Origin: Methyloligella sp.
GTDB lineage: Bacteria; Pseudomonadota; Alphaproteobacteria; Rhizobiales; JALUTE01
Length of the DNA: 10,546 nucleotides
Direction: 5' to 3'
Assembly: GCA_027058255.1 (NCBI GenBank)
Contig: JALUTE010000323.1
Coordinates: 1-10,546, forward strand
Both the position numbers and the translations under genes were made by a program. Below the pieces are notes generated by a model. That model had not been told where the DNA came from and did not search any database. It worked only from the letters and a program-made list of their open reading frames with translations. Shown in pieces: positions 1 to 8,846 of the stretch. Position 1 is the first letter of the stretch; each line of letters opens with the position of its first letter.

Positions 1-2
1 AC

Positions 3-1073
3 GCGCGCGCCGTGGTGCTCGCCACCGGCGGCATCGGCCATCTCTATGCGATGACCACCAATCCGGCCCATGCCAATGGCGAGGCGGTCGCCATGGCGGC
101 CCGCGCCGGGGCGATCATCGCCGATGCGGAGTTCGTTCAGTTCCATCCCACGGCCATCGACGTTGGCCGGGACCCCGCGCCCCTGGCAACGGAGGCCCTG
201 CGCGGCGAGGGCGCGATCCTCGTCAATGGCGCGGGCGAGCGTTTTATGACCCGCGTGCACGAGGACGGCGAGCTTGCCCCGCGCGACGTGGTGGCGCGCG
301 CCGTGCACAGGGAGATCGTGAGCGGGCGGGGCGCCTTCCTCGATTGCCGCGAGGCGATCGGCGCACGTTTTCCGGAGGCGTTTCCCGCCGTCTACGAGAT
401 GTGCCGCGCGGCGGGAATCGACCCGGTGAAGGAGCTCATTCCGGTGGCGCCCGCCGCGCATTATCACATGGGCGGCGTGCATGTGGATGCGCGTGGGCGC
501 ACCTCGGTCGATGGCCTTTGGGCCTGCGGCGAGGTGGCGGCCACGGGCCTGCATGGCGCCAACAGGCTGGCCTCCAACTCGCTGCTGGAGGCGGTCGTGT
601 TCGGCGCCCGCACCGCGGAGGACATTGCCGGCCTGGAGCCGGTGCGGCGCCATGAATCGGCGCCCCGGCGCGACCTGAGTGCACCGCCGGCTGAGCGGGC
701 GCCGGACGGCGAGCGCGAGGCCGTCGTGCGGCGCCTGCGCCTGGCGATGAGCGAGCATGTGGCCGTGGTGCGCGATCGTGAGGGGCTCGTGGAGGCGCTC
801 CGGACCATTTGCGAGATCGAGGCCTCCGCCGGGCGCGACATCGCCCTTGCCAGCATGGCCCTGACGGCGAAATTCGTCACCATTGCCGCCCTCGAGCGCG
901 AGGAGAGCCGGGGCAGCCATTTCCGGTCCGATTTTCCGCGCAAGCGCCAGCGGTTCGCGCGGCGCATCTATCTTACCGCCGAGGAGGCCGCGCGGCGCGC
1001 GACTGAGCATCTGGCCGCCAGTGGCCCCGAAGCGCTCGGCGAAGCGGAGCGCGCAGAGGTGCCGGGATCATGA
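3..1073 (+). CDS. nadB: L-aspartate oxidase (NadB), 3' part, 5' end outside window
   Basis: This is the C-terminal part of L-aspartate oxidase, the FAD enzyme that oxidises L-aspartate to iminoaspartate, the first step of de novo NAD synthesis. NadA (quinolinate synthase) uses the product. The frame is open from the left edge and reads straight into [18 protein letters not shown], a flavin-domain signature of NadB. Also visible are [19 protein letters not shown], the substrate-region HYHMGG (about nt 460-475) and [13 protein letters not shown] (nt 552-590), the classic late FAD-binding motif. A helical C-terminal domain with IYLTAEE near its end follows, as in the family. About 357 residues are visible; roughly the first third (Rossmann dinucleotide motif) is missing only because the window starts there. 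The stop codon overlaps the nadC start (ATGA), so the two are very probably co-transcribed and translationally coupled. nadA probably lies upstream, but that is inference. Confidence 0.96.
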   Translation, partial: ARAVVLATGGIGHLYAMTTNPAHANGEAVAMAARAGAIIADAEFVQFHPTAIDVGRDPAPLATEALRGEGAILVNGAGERFMTRVHEDGELAPRDVVARAVHREIVSGRGAFLDCREAIGARFPEAFPAVYEMCRAAGIDPVKELIPVAPAAHYHMGGVHVDARGRTSVDGLWACGEVAATGLHGANRLASNSLLEAVVFGARTAEDIAGLEPVRRHESAPRRDLSAPPAERAPDGEREAVVRRLRLAMSEHVAVVRDREGLVEALRTICEIEASAGRDIALASMALTAKFVTIAALEREESRGSHFRSDFPRKRQRFARRIYLTAEEAARRATEHLAASGPEALGEAERAEVPGS

Positions 1074-1969
1074 GCGGCGCGGGGCAGGCTCCGCTCGGAG
1101 GGCTGGCGAGCTTCATGGTCTATCGCGCCGTCGCCGATGCGCTGGCCGAGGATCTGGGGCGTGCCGGCGACATCACCACGGATGCCATCGTGCCGCGCGA
1201 GGCGCGCGCCGAAGGGGTGATCGCGGCGCGCAAGGCGGGCATCATTGCCGGGCTGCAATTCGCCGAGGCCGCCTTCAAGACCTTCGATCATGATGCGACG
1301 GTGGAGGCCGTGGCCGTGGACGGGGCCGAGCTGGGCGCAGGCGATGTGGTGGCCAGGGTGCACGGGCGCGCCCGCGCCCTGCTCACGGCCGAGCGTACGG
1401 CGCTCAACTTCCTCGGTCATTTGAGCGGCATCGCAACCTTGACGCATCGCTATGTGGCGGCCATTGCCGGCACGGGCGCGCATGTGTGCGGCACCCGCAA
1501 GACGACGCCGGGCCTCAGGGCCTTCGAGAAATATGCCATCCGCATGGGCGGGGGCGCCAATCACCGCTTCGGTCTCGACGATGCGGTGCTCATCAAGGAC
1601 AACCATATCGTCATCGCCGGCGGGGTGGGTGCGGCCATCCGGGCGGCCAAGGCTCATGCGGGTCACATGGTGAAGGTCGAGGTGGAGGTGGACAGCCTCG
1701 ATCAGCTCGAGGCCGCCCTCGCGCACGGGCCCGACGCGGTGCTTCTGGACAATATGGAGCCCGAGATGCTCGCCGAGGCGGTCAGGTGTGTCAGAGCGCA
1801 TGGCGAGCGCCATGGCCGCGCGCCGGTGACGGAGGCGTCCGGCGGCGTGACGCTGGATACGGTGCGGGCCATCGCCGAGACCGGGGTCGATCTCATCTCC
1901 GTCGGGGCGCTGACCCATTCGGCACCGGTCCTCGATCTCGGCCTTGATTTCGCCGCCCCGGGCGCGTAA
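1070..1969 (+). CDS. nadC: Nicotinate-nucleotide pyrophosphorylase, carboxylating (NadC)
   Basis: This is quinolinate phosphoribosyltransferase (299 aa, normal length). It converts quinolinate and PRPP to nicotinate mononucleotide, CO2 and pyrophosphate in the cytosol, completing the NadA-NadB-NadC branch of NAD synthesis. The family motifs come in order: [16 protein letters not shown] (about residues 27-42), [16 protein letters not shown] (109-124), [18 protein letters not shown] (141-158, basic residues that bind substrate carboxylates and phosphate), [20 protein letters not shown] (160-179), KVEVEVD, then EASGGV and [15 protein letters not shown] near the C-terminus. The residue before TRKTTPG is Gly, where many NadC proteins have Asp; from memory, alphaproteobacterial members often differ there. 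The ATG overlaps the nadB stop by 4 nt, which fixes the start and suggests translational coupling. No separate promoter is visible. Confidence 0.97.
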   Translation: MSGAGQAPLGGLASFMVYRAVADALAEDLGRAGDITTDAIVPREARAEGVIAARKAGIIAGLQFAEAAFKTFDHDATVEAVAVDGAELGAGDVVARVHGRARALLTAERTALNFLGHLSGIATLTHRYVAAIAGTGAHVCGTRKTTPGLRAFEKYAIRMGGGANHRFGLDDAVLIKDNHIVIAGGVGAAIRAAKAHAGHMVKVEVEVDSLDQLEAALAHGPDAVLLDNMEPEMLAEAVRCVRAHGERHGRAPVTEASGGVTLDTVRAIAETGVDLISVGALTHSAPVLDLGLDFAAPGA

Positions 1970-2017
1970 CGGGAGCCATGCTCCGTGCCAGTCGCCCATG
2001 TGCGGGGCGTCGTTGTC

Positions 2018-2027
2018 GAGGGGAGAG
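2018..2027 (+). promoter_or_regulatory. Ribosome binding site choosing the start of the small membrane protein
   Basis: The purine run GAGGGGAGAG ends 8 nt before GTG 2036. It favours that GTG over the in-frame GTG at 1985, which has no comparable Shine-Dalgarno sequence and would add 17 residues of unconvincing leader. This is a sequence-based inference. Confidence 0.55.
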
Positions 2028-2035
2028 CGAGACTC

Positions 2036-2269
2036 GTGCCACAAATCGTGACCTATTACGGCATCGCCAGTCTCGTGGCGGCTCTCGCCGCCTATGTCAT
2101 CGCCTCGGCCAAGCGGCGCAATTACGAGGCCTGGGCCTTCTGGTGCTTTCTTCTGCCACCACTCGTCATCGCCCTCCTGTTCATGCCGCGGCTCGGGCCT
2201 GGCGAACGCTACCGGCCGCTGACGGACGACGATGATGATGTGTTTCGCGATCTCGGCCGGGACGACTGA
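2036..2269 (+). CDS. Small two-helix membrane protein of unknown function
   Basis: A 77-residue protein (start GTG 2036, chosen by its ribosome binding site; the frame stays open back to GTG 1985, giving 94 aa). I do not recognise a family. Two hydrophobic stretches can be seen: YYGIASLVAALAAYVIA (about residues 7-23) and WAFWCFLLPPLVIALLFMP (about 33-51). A short basic linker AKRRNYEA joins them. The C-terminus is acidic, with TDDDDDVF. By the positive-inside rule the basic linker should face the cytoplasm, which puts both termini, including the acidic tail, outside; this is a weak prediction. The gene starts 66 nt after the nadC stop on the same strand with no terminator visible between, so it may be transcribed with nadBC. 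Nothing in the sequence links it to NAD synthesis. Coding status is supported by the ribosome binding site, coherent hydrophobicity and lack of a better overlapping gene. Confidence 0.7.
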   Translation: MPQIVTYYGIASLVAALAAYVIASAKRRNYEAWAFWCFLLPPLVIALLFMPRLGPGERYRPLTDDDDDVFRDLGRDD

Positions 2270-2375
2270 TGGCCGCGCGGTGCACGATCCTTCCTCCGGG
2301 GGCACGGGACGCGCGTTGATCCGCTTCCGGTTTGTGCAGGGTGGCGGCGCGGGGTGAACCTTTCGCGCGCACGCT

Positions 2376-2693
2376 CTATGCCGTGGGTCTGATCTCGAAG
2401 CCGGCCATCTCGGGCGCTGCATCGTCTTCGGTCAGAATGGCGACCTCGGCGACCTCGGCCGCGGGCGGCCCTTCCCGGCAATGCTCCAGCATGGTGGCCA
2501 CCGCCGCCTTGGGGCCCGAGAAGAGCGCTTCGACCGTACCGTCGCGCCGGTTGCGCACCCAGCCGGAAAGCCCGAGAGCGCGTGCCGTCTGCGCCGTCCA
2601 GGCCCGGAACCAGACCCCTTGAACGCGCCCCGATATGGAAACCCGCACGGTGCGCCGGGCCTCGCCCGTTCGTTCTCGCTCGCTCGCCATCAT
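2376..2693 (-). CDS. acyP: Acylphosphatase
   Basis: A small cytosolic acylphosphatase (105 aa, usual size about 90-100) that hydrolyses carboxyl-phosphate bonds such as those of acetyl phosphate or carbamoyl phosphate. The two catalytic signatures are intact: [12 protein letters not shown] (residues 21-32), whose R30 matches the phosphate-binding Arg of the family, and [13 protein letters not shown] (44-56), whose N48 matches the catalytic Asn. The usual GVWFR ... G-V-N/R-N ... DG-V-E spacing is kept. The N-terminal dozen residues are charged and not conserved-looking. Translation could begin at either of two adjacent ATG codons (2693 or 2690), and the ribosome binding site is weak (AGG just upstream). 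The gene is convergent with the small membrane gene and lies in the same direction as the tRNA-Leu, 233 nt downstream of it. The physiological role of bacterial acylphosphatase is poorly defined. Confidence 0.95.
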   Translation of the reverse strand: MMASERERTGEARRTVRVSISGRVQGVWFRAWTAQTARALGLSGWVRNRRDGTVEALFSGPKAAVATMLEHCREGPPAAEVAEVAILTEDDAAPEMAGFEIRPTA

Positions 2694-2926
2694 GGACCTG
2701 CGGGGAGGGGCGCTGAGCGCCTCACGGACGAGAGGAGAAAGCTGTCAGCCATGGCTCCGGTCCAAGCTGAAAACCATGTCGCCGGTTGGACAGCATTGTC
2801 GAGGCCCTGTCCGTGCGCACGCTCAAGGCCTGCGCGGGGCGACGGCAAGGCGGCGCACCTTGCTGCGGCGCATCTGCGACGGTGGCGAAGGGCGTGTCTC
2901 CGGCCTGGGCATGGTGAGAGAGGAAA

Positions 2927-3012
2927 TGGTGCGGTCGAGAGGACTCGAACCTCCACGGGCTATGCCCACAGCGCCCTCAACGCTGCGCGTCTACCAGTTC
3001 CGCCACGACCGC
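2927..3012 (-). tRNA. tRNA-Leu (anticodon GAG), CCA encoded
   Basis: Read on the minus strand, this folds as a class II tRNA. The acceptor stem GCGGTCG (3012-3006) pairs with CGACCGC (2937-2931), followed by discriminator A (2930) and an encoded CCA (2929-2927). The D arm contains GGCGGAACTGGTAGACGC. The anticodon stem CAGCG/CGCTG encloses the loop TTGAGGG, giving anticodon GAG at 2978-2976, which decodes CUC and CUU leucine codons. The long variable arm TGGGC-ATA-GCCCG is typical of tRNA-Leu. The T arm has the loop TTCGAGT with a complete 5-bp stem. It is divergent from lipB. A weak promoter-like TTGCTT (3075-3070) with poor -10 spacing is the best upstream candidate and I would not rely on it. 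No protein gene overlaps this interval convincingly. Confidence 0.97.
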
Positions 3013-3163
3013 AGATTGCTCCCGGATATGAAAAGCGCTCCCCCTTTAGCAAACTCGCACCGCCCGAACAAGCAAATCTCTCGCCCGCCCATGGCACGCA
3101 TCTGCCCCCATGCTATGATCGCCCGCGAGCGAGCACCGAGGCCCGGAACAGGTCCCGAAGCGC

Positions 3164-3883
3164 ATGTCGACAGCTCTTGAAAGCGCACCCGTCACATGGC
3201 TGGCAACGCCCGGCCTCACGGCCTATGGCGATGCGGTCGCGGCCATGGAGCGGCGCGTCCAGGCCATTCTCGACGGCCGCGCCGGCGAATGCGTCTGGCT
3301 GGTTCAGCATCCGCCACTCTATACGGCCGGCACCGGCACCCGGGCGCACGATCTGGTCTCCGCTGCGCCCTTTCCCATCCATCACACGGGCCGTGGCGGT
3401 CAGCTCACCTATCACGGGCCCGGCCAGCGCGTGGCCTATGTGATGCTCGACCTCGGCCGCCGGGGCCGGGATGTGCGCCGCTTCGTGCACGCGCTCGAGG
3501 GCTGGATCATCGACACCCTGGCGCGGCTCGGCATTGCGGGCGAGCGCCGGCCGGGCCGGGTCGGCGTCTGGGTGCCCCGGCCGCAGCGCGGGCCGGGGCA
3601 TGAGGACAAGATCGCCGCCATCGGCATCCGCCTGCGCCGCTGGGTGAGCTTTCACGGCATCAGCCTCAATGTCGCGCCCGACCTCTCCCACTATGCGGGC
3701 ATCGTGCCCTGCGGAATCCGGGACCCGCGGCTCGGCGTGACCAGCCTGGCCGATCTCGGACATGAGGCGGACATGGCGGCGGTGGACCGGGCGCTGCGTG
3801 CGGCCTTCGAGGCCCGCTTCGGCCCGACCCATGATGCATCCGGCATGACGGGCCCGCTCGCGCATGCACATGCGCGACGCTGA
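3164..3883 (+). CDS. lipB: Lipoyl(octanoyl) transferase LipB
   Basis: Octanoyltransferase (239 aa) moves octanoate from octanoyl-acyl carrier protein to the target lysine of lipoyl domains (E2 subunits, GcvH). LipA then inserts sulfur. Family signatures in order: [16 protein letters not shown] (about residues 46-61), [14 protein letters not shown] (about 75-88, the LipB hallmark), [18 protein letters not shown] (148-165), which includes the conserved K149, and GIVPCGI (179-185) with C183. Lys and Cys together form the acyl-transfer dyad. Length and motif order are normal, so the gene looks intact. It begins at ATG 3164 with only a weak purine run (AGG at 3150-3152) ahead. It is divergent from tRNA-Leu and convergent with ppdK, whose stop lies 49 nt away, and seems monocistronic. 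No lipA is in the window. Confidence 0.96.
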   Translation: MSTALESAPVTWLATPGLTAYGDAVAAMERRVQAILDGRAGECVWLVQHPPLYTAGTGTRAHDLVSAAPFPIHHTGRGGQLTYHGPGQRVAYVMLDLGRRGRDVRRFVHALEGWIIDTLARLGIAGERRPGRVGVWVPRPQRGPGHEDKIAAIGIRLRRWVSFHGISLNVAPDLSHYAGIVPCGIRDPRLGVTSLADLGHEADMAAVDRALRAAFEARFGPTHDASGMTGPLAHAHARR

Positions 3884-3932
3884 TTCCACGCCAGGCCGCG
3901 CCAAGGTTCTCTGATCGCCGCACGGGCCGGGG

Positions 3933-6665
<2,733 letters not shown>

Positions 6666-7022
6666 GGCTCGCTTGCCCTCCTCGACTGGCCTTCACGCGG
6701 GCGGCCGCGCCCTTGTCGTCCTATCGTCTGAAGGAGGCCGTCCGTCCGGTCTCCTGGCCACCCGTCATGCGCACCGCCATGACATAGCGCCTCGCAGGAG
6801 ACCTGCAAAGCCCTGCCAAGGCAGCCTGCCGGCCGGGGGTGGCGGGGCGTTGTGCGCGGCGCCGCAGACGCGCCCGCCCCCATATAACAGGACCGTGAGT
6901 GCTGCAATTCGTCGCTTCGACGCCATGTTTTCGTCTGATAGGTTCCCCATGTTTCGCCTGGGAAGAGACGGTGGAAGAGATTGCGGAGACAACCGCAAAG
7001 CCGTTGAAAAAGGAGCGTTAGG
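6666..7022. other. Divergent intergenic region ppdK / cytochrome c (357 nt)
   Basis: I see no credible gene here; open frames crossing it have no matching ribosome binding site or protein-like composition. It should hold the promoters of both ppdK (leftward) and the cytochrome gene (rightward). A TATAAC hexamer (6883-6888, +) is the best -10-like sequence for the cytochrome gene, with no good -35 at the right distance. The left half carries two short dyads (6794-6806 and 6813-6824), and the cytochrome leader carries a 6-bp hairpin (6981-6998). From about 6890 to the cytochrome start the DNA is less GC-rich than its surroundings, as expected for promoter or leader DNA. Clear sigma-70 boxes are not visible. 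Confidence 0.5.
6981..6998 (+). repeat. Short inverted repeat in the cytochrome c leader
   Basis: TTGCGG (6981-6986) and CCGCAA (6993-6998) are perfect inverted repeats around a 6-nt spacer, 12 nt ahead of the AGGAG ribosome binding site (7011-7015) of the cytochrome gene. It could be a small leader hairpin or an operator half-site pair. A 6-bp match can also arise by chance. Confidence 0.3.
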
Positions 7023-7421
7023 ATGAAAACAGCTTTGAAGCTCGCGATGGCAGCCCTCGCGTTCGCCTCGTTTGCCACCGTGGCGCATGCGGGCGGCGAT
7101 GCGGAGAAGGGCAAGAAGGTTTTCAAGAAGTGCAAGGCCTGCCATGCCGTTGGCGAGAATGCCAAGAACAAGGTGGGGCCGGTGCTCAACGACGTGATGG
7201 GGCGCAAGGCTGGCACCTATGACGGCTTCAAGTACTCCAAGGCCATGAAGGAGGCCGGCGAGAAGGGGCTCGTGTGGAACCACGACACGCTGGCCAAGTA
7301 TCTCGAGAAGCCGCGCAAGTTCCTCCCCAAGACCAAGATGGCGTTCGCCGGCCTCAAGAAGGAGAAGGACCGCGAGAACGTGATCGCGTATCTCGAGACC
7401 TTCAGCAAGGACAAGAAGTGA
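7023..7421 (+). CDS. Periplasmic class I cytochrome c (cytochrome c2-like)
   Basis: A soluble monoheme electron carrier (132 aa). Residues 1-23 form a Sec signal peptide: MKTALKLAM start, hydrophobic core, and AHA at the predicted cleavage site. The heme-attachment motif C37-K-A-C40-H41 follows, H41 being the proximal iron ligand. The KVGPVLNDVMGRKAG segment, a Trp in GLVWNHDTL and KTKMAF with M106 as the likely distal ligand fit the class I c/c2 fold. The mature chain has about 109 residues, of which 24 are lysine, so it is strongly basic, as suits docking to acidic partners such as cytochrome oxidase or bc1; the partner is not identified here. AGGAG (7011-7015) lies 7 nt before the ATG, a good start. 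It is a single-gene unit, divergent from ppdK, with a terminator 140 nt beyond its stop. I withhold a symbol because class I cytochromes are hard to name without a tree. Confidence 0.95.
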   Translation: MKTALKLAMAALAFASFATVAHAGGDAEKGKKVFKKCKACHAVGENAKNKVGPVLNDVMGRKAGTYDGFKYSKAMKEAGEKGLVWNHDTLAKYLEKPRKFLPKTKMAFAGLKKEKDRENVIAYLETFSKDKK

Positions 7422-7561
7422 TCCCTGCGAGGCGCTCGATCATCTGTTGCAGACGGCTCGCACGCCGTTGAACCGACGACGGGCCTCCGACTTCGAGATC
7501 AAGAAGCCTTTCGCTCTCGGCCGTGGTCCGATCCCCATTCGCCGCGAGCGAGACGACATAT

Positions 7562-7596
7562 GAGGGCGCCCCGGCTGGCCGCGGGCGCCCTCTTTT
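7562..7596 (+). terminator. Strong intrinsic terminator downstream of the cytochrome c gene
   Basis: A perfect 10-bp stem, GAGGGCGCCC (7562-7571) with GGGCGCCCTC (7583-7592), closes an 11-nt loop and is followed at once by TTTT (7593-7596). This is a textbook rho-independent terminator for rightward transcription. No equivalent T run exists on the other strand, so it should not terminate leftward transcripts efficiently. It sits 140 nt after the cytochrome stop codon. Confidence 0.85.
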
Positions 7597-7645
7597 CGCA
7601 TCCAGACCTCCCTGACGGGGGCAAGCGGTGCCCTCCGCCCCGGGC

Positions 7646-8683
7646 TCAGGGCAGATAGCCCAGCCTACGCCAGGGCTTGTAGGCCTTGCGAAAGCTCTGG
7701 AGCGAGCGCCAGGCCCTCTTGAAGTCGGCATTGCCGGCGGACATCTCCTTCGCGACCTCGACCCACGCCGACTCCAGGGCCGCGAGAATCTCGGGGGGCC
7801 ATCTGTGGATCTTCACGCCTCTGGCCTTGAGCTTGGCCAGGGCCGCGCCCTGGATCGCCTCTCCCTCGGAGATGCCTTCGACGTAGTTCGCCTTGCAGGC
7901 AACCTCGAGCTGCGCGCGCTGGGTATCGGTGAGGGCCTCCCACTTCTTCCGGTTCATCAGAAGCTCGAACAGGGTCGATTGCTGGTGCCAGCCGGGGAAG
8001 TAGTAGTGCTTCGCGACCCGGTCGAAGCGCAGGTGGACGTCGATCGCGGGCTGGTAGAACTCGGTCGCGTCGATCTCACCGCGCTCGAGCGCCGACAAGA
8101 TGTCCTTGCCCGGGACCAGCTCGATCGAGACCCCCATCTTCTCCATCACCTTGGCGCCGAGGCCGAAGAAGCGCATGCGAAGCCCCTTGAGATCGTCCAC
8201 CGATCGAATCTCCTTGCGAAACCAGCCCGACGCCTCCGGCGAGATGACGCCGCAGATGAGAGACTTCAGCCCGTGCCTGGCATAGATCTTGTCCATGATC
8301 GCCTTGCCGCCCCCGCGGTGATACCAGGCGGCGTACTCCACGGCGTCGGGGCCGAAGGGGATGGCGGAGAAAAGCGCGAGCGCAGGCTCTCTCTCCTGCC
8401 AATAGGCCGGTGTCGACCAGCCGGCATCGACGGTGCCTTTGCGCACAGCATCGAAGATGTCATGCGGGGCGATGAGCTGCGCGGGCTCGACGAATTCGAG
8501 GCGAATGTCGCCGCCGGAAATGGCCTCGACATTGCGGGCCAGGGTCTTGCCGAGCGATCCGAGCTGGACCAGCCGGCTCGGGAAGGCGCTCGCCATCTTC
8601 CACACGACTTTCGCCTCCGCCGTCGCGCCGGCGGTGAATGCCAACGCCATGGCGAGGACTGCCACCCTGTAGGCTGTGCGCAT
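7646..8683 (-). CDS. TRAP transporter solute-binding protein, DctP family
   Basis: A periplasmic solute-binding subunit (345 aa) of a tripartite ATP-independent (TRAP) transporter for organic acids. A signal peptide covers about residues 1-24 (MRTAYR, hydrophobic core, ATAEA). The mature protein shows KMASAFP, LAPHDIF-like LIAPHDIFDAVRKGT, GWSTPAYW, ASGWFRKEIRSVDDLKGLRM (about 151-170), R171 at the position of the conserved carboxylate-binding Arg, GLGAKVMEKMG, ALERGEIDATEF and the aromatic HYYFPGWHQQ. This pattern resembles the branch annotated as 2-oxoacid or mannitol/chloroaromatic binding proteins (TakP-like), but the ligand cannot be read from sequence. An AAAGGAGG site 5 nt upstream fixes ATG 8683; the long open frame beyond it is not coding. 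No DctQ or DctM membrane subunit lies in the window on either side, so the gene is an orphan locally. It is divergent from lutA with a 163-nt shared upstream region. Confidence 0.93.
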   Translation of the reverse strand: MRTAYRVAVLAMALAFTAGATAEAKVVWKMASAFPSRLVQLGSLGKTLARNVEAISGGDIRLEFVEPAQLIAPHDIFDAVRKGTVDAGWSTPAYWQEREPALALFSAIPFGPDAVEYAAWYHRGGGKAIMDKIYARHGLKSLICGVISPEASGWFRKEIRSVDDLKGLRMRFFGLGAKVMEKMGVSIELVPGKDILSALERGEIDATEFYQPAIDVHLRFDRVAKHYYFPGWHQQSTLFELLMNRKKWEALTDTQRAQLEVACKANYVEGISEGEAIQGAALAKLKARGVKIHRWPPEILAALESAWVEVAKEMSAGNADFKRAWRSLQSFRKAYKPWRRLGYLP

Positions 8684-8688
8684 GCGAA

Positions 8689-8696
8689 CCTCCTTT
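8689..8696 (-). promoter_or_regulatory. Ribosome binding site of the TRAP solute-binding protein gene
   Basis: On the minus strand AAAGGAGG (8696-8689) lies 5 nt before ATG 8683. This near-perfect Shine-Dalgarno decides the start; without it the frame could be extended far upstream to 9082 through lutA on the opposite strand. Confidence 0.8.
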
Positions 8697-8789
8697 ATGC
8701 GTGCCCGATCGCGTTGGCTGACGTGCTCGCGGGATGGGGGCGCAGGATGGCATAGCGTCCAAGGGACGGCAAAGGTCGACTTTCCAACG

Positions 8790-8830
8790 AAGGGCCCCTT
8801 CACTAAAAGCTGTGAACAGCCGCGACAGCT
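8790..8830. promoter_or_regulatory. Clustered inverted repeats between the TRAP gene and lutA
   Basis: Within the 163-nt divergent region, AAGGG-C-CCCTT (8790-8800) is a perfect 11-nt dyad. Just after it, GCTGT-GA-ACAGC (8809-8820) is a second dyad, and AGCTGT (8808-8813) pairs again with ACAGCT (8825-8830) across 11 nt. The cluster ends just ahead of the lutA ribosome binding site, where a repressor could block lutA transcription. No regulator gene is next to it, and the sites do not match the GntR-type LldR consensus that I know. Operator function is inference. Confidence 0.35.
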
Positions 8831-8832
8831 CC

Positions 8833-8843
8833 GGGAGGGAGGA
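8833..8843 (+). promoter_or_regulatory. Ribosome binding site choosing GTG 8847 for lutA
   Basis: The purine-rich GGGAGGGAGGA precedes GTG 8847 by only 3 nt at its end, with GGGAGGG giving a normal 7-nt spacing. It supports 8847 as the start rather than the in-frame ATG at 8676, which would overlap the divergent TRAP gene and add 57 residues unlike the family. Confidence 0.65.
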
Positions 8844-8846
8844 TCA

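Noticed and set aside
968..2422. A 484-codon minus-strand open frame across nadC, the small gene and into acyP
   Set aside because: It runs antisense to nadB/nadC, which have full family motifs. Its composition is typical of an antisense shadow in GC-rich DNA.
2481..3443. A 320-codon plus-strand open frame across acyP, the tRNA and lipB
   Set aside because: It passes through the tRNA-Leu gene and antisense to acyP, shares lipB sequence in the wrong frame, and shows no domain.
6856..6865. GC-only palindrome GCGGCGCCGC in the ppdK-cytochrome intergenic region
   Set aside because: Ten-base GC-only palindromes are expected by chance at this composition, and no T run or regulatory context supports it.
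7402..7731. A 109-codon minus-strand frame between the TRAP and cytochrome genes with a helix-like C-terminal part
   Set aside because: Its ATG lies inside the TRAP gene, its middle is the inverted repeat of the terminator, and there is no ribosome binding site. The C-terminal stretch looks somewhat protein-like, so I kept the interval as a low-interest finding instead of a gene.
8676..8846. Longer lutA start at ATG 8676
   Set aside because: It would overlap the divergent TRAP gene, lacks a good ribosome binding site and adds residues absent from the family; GTG 8847 has a strong site.
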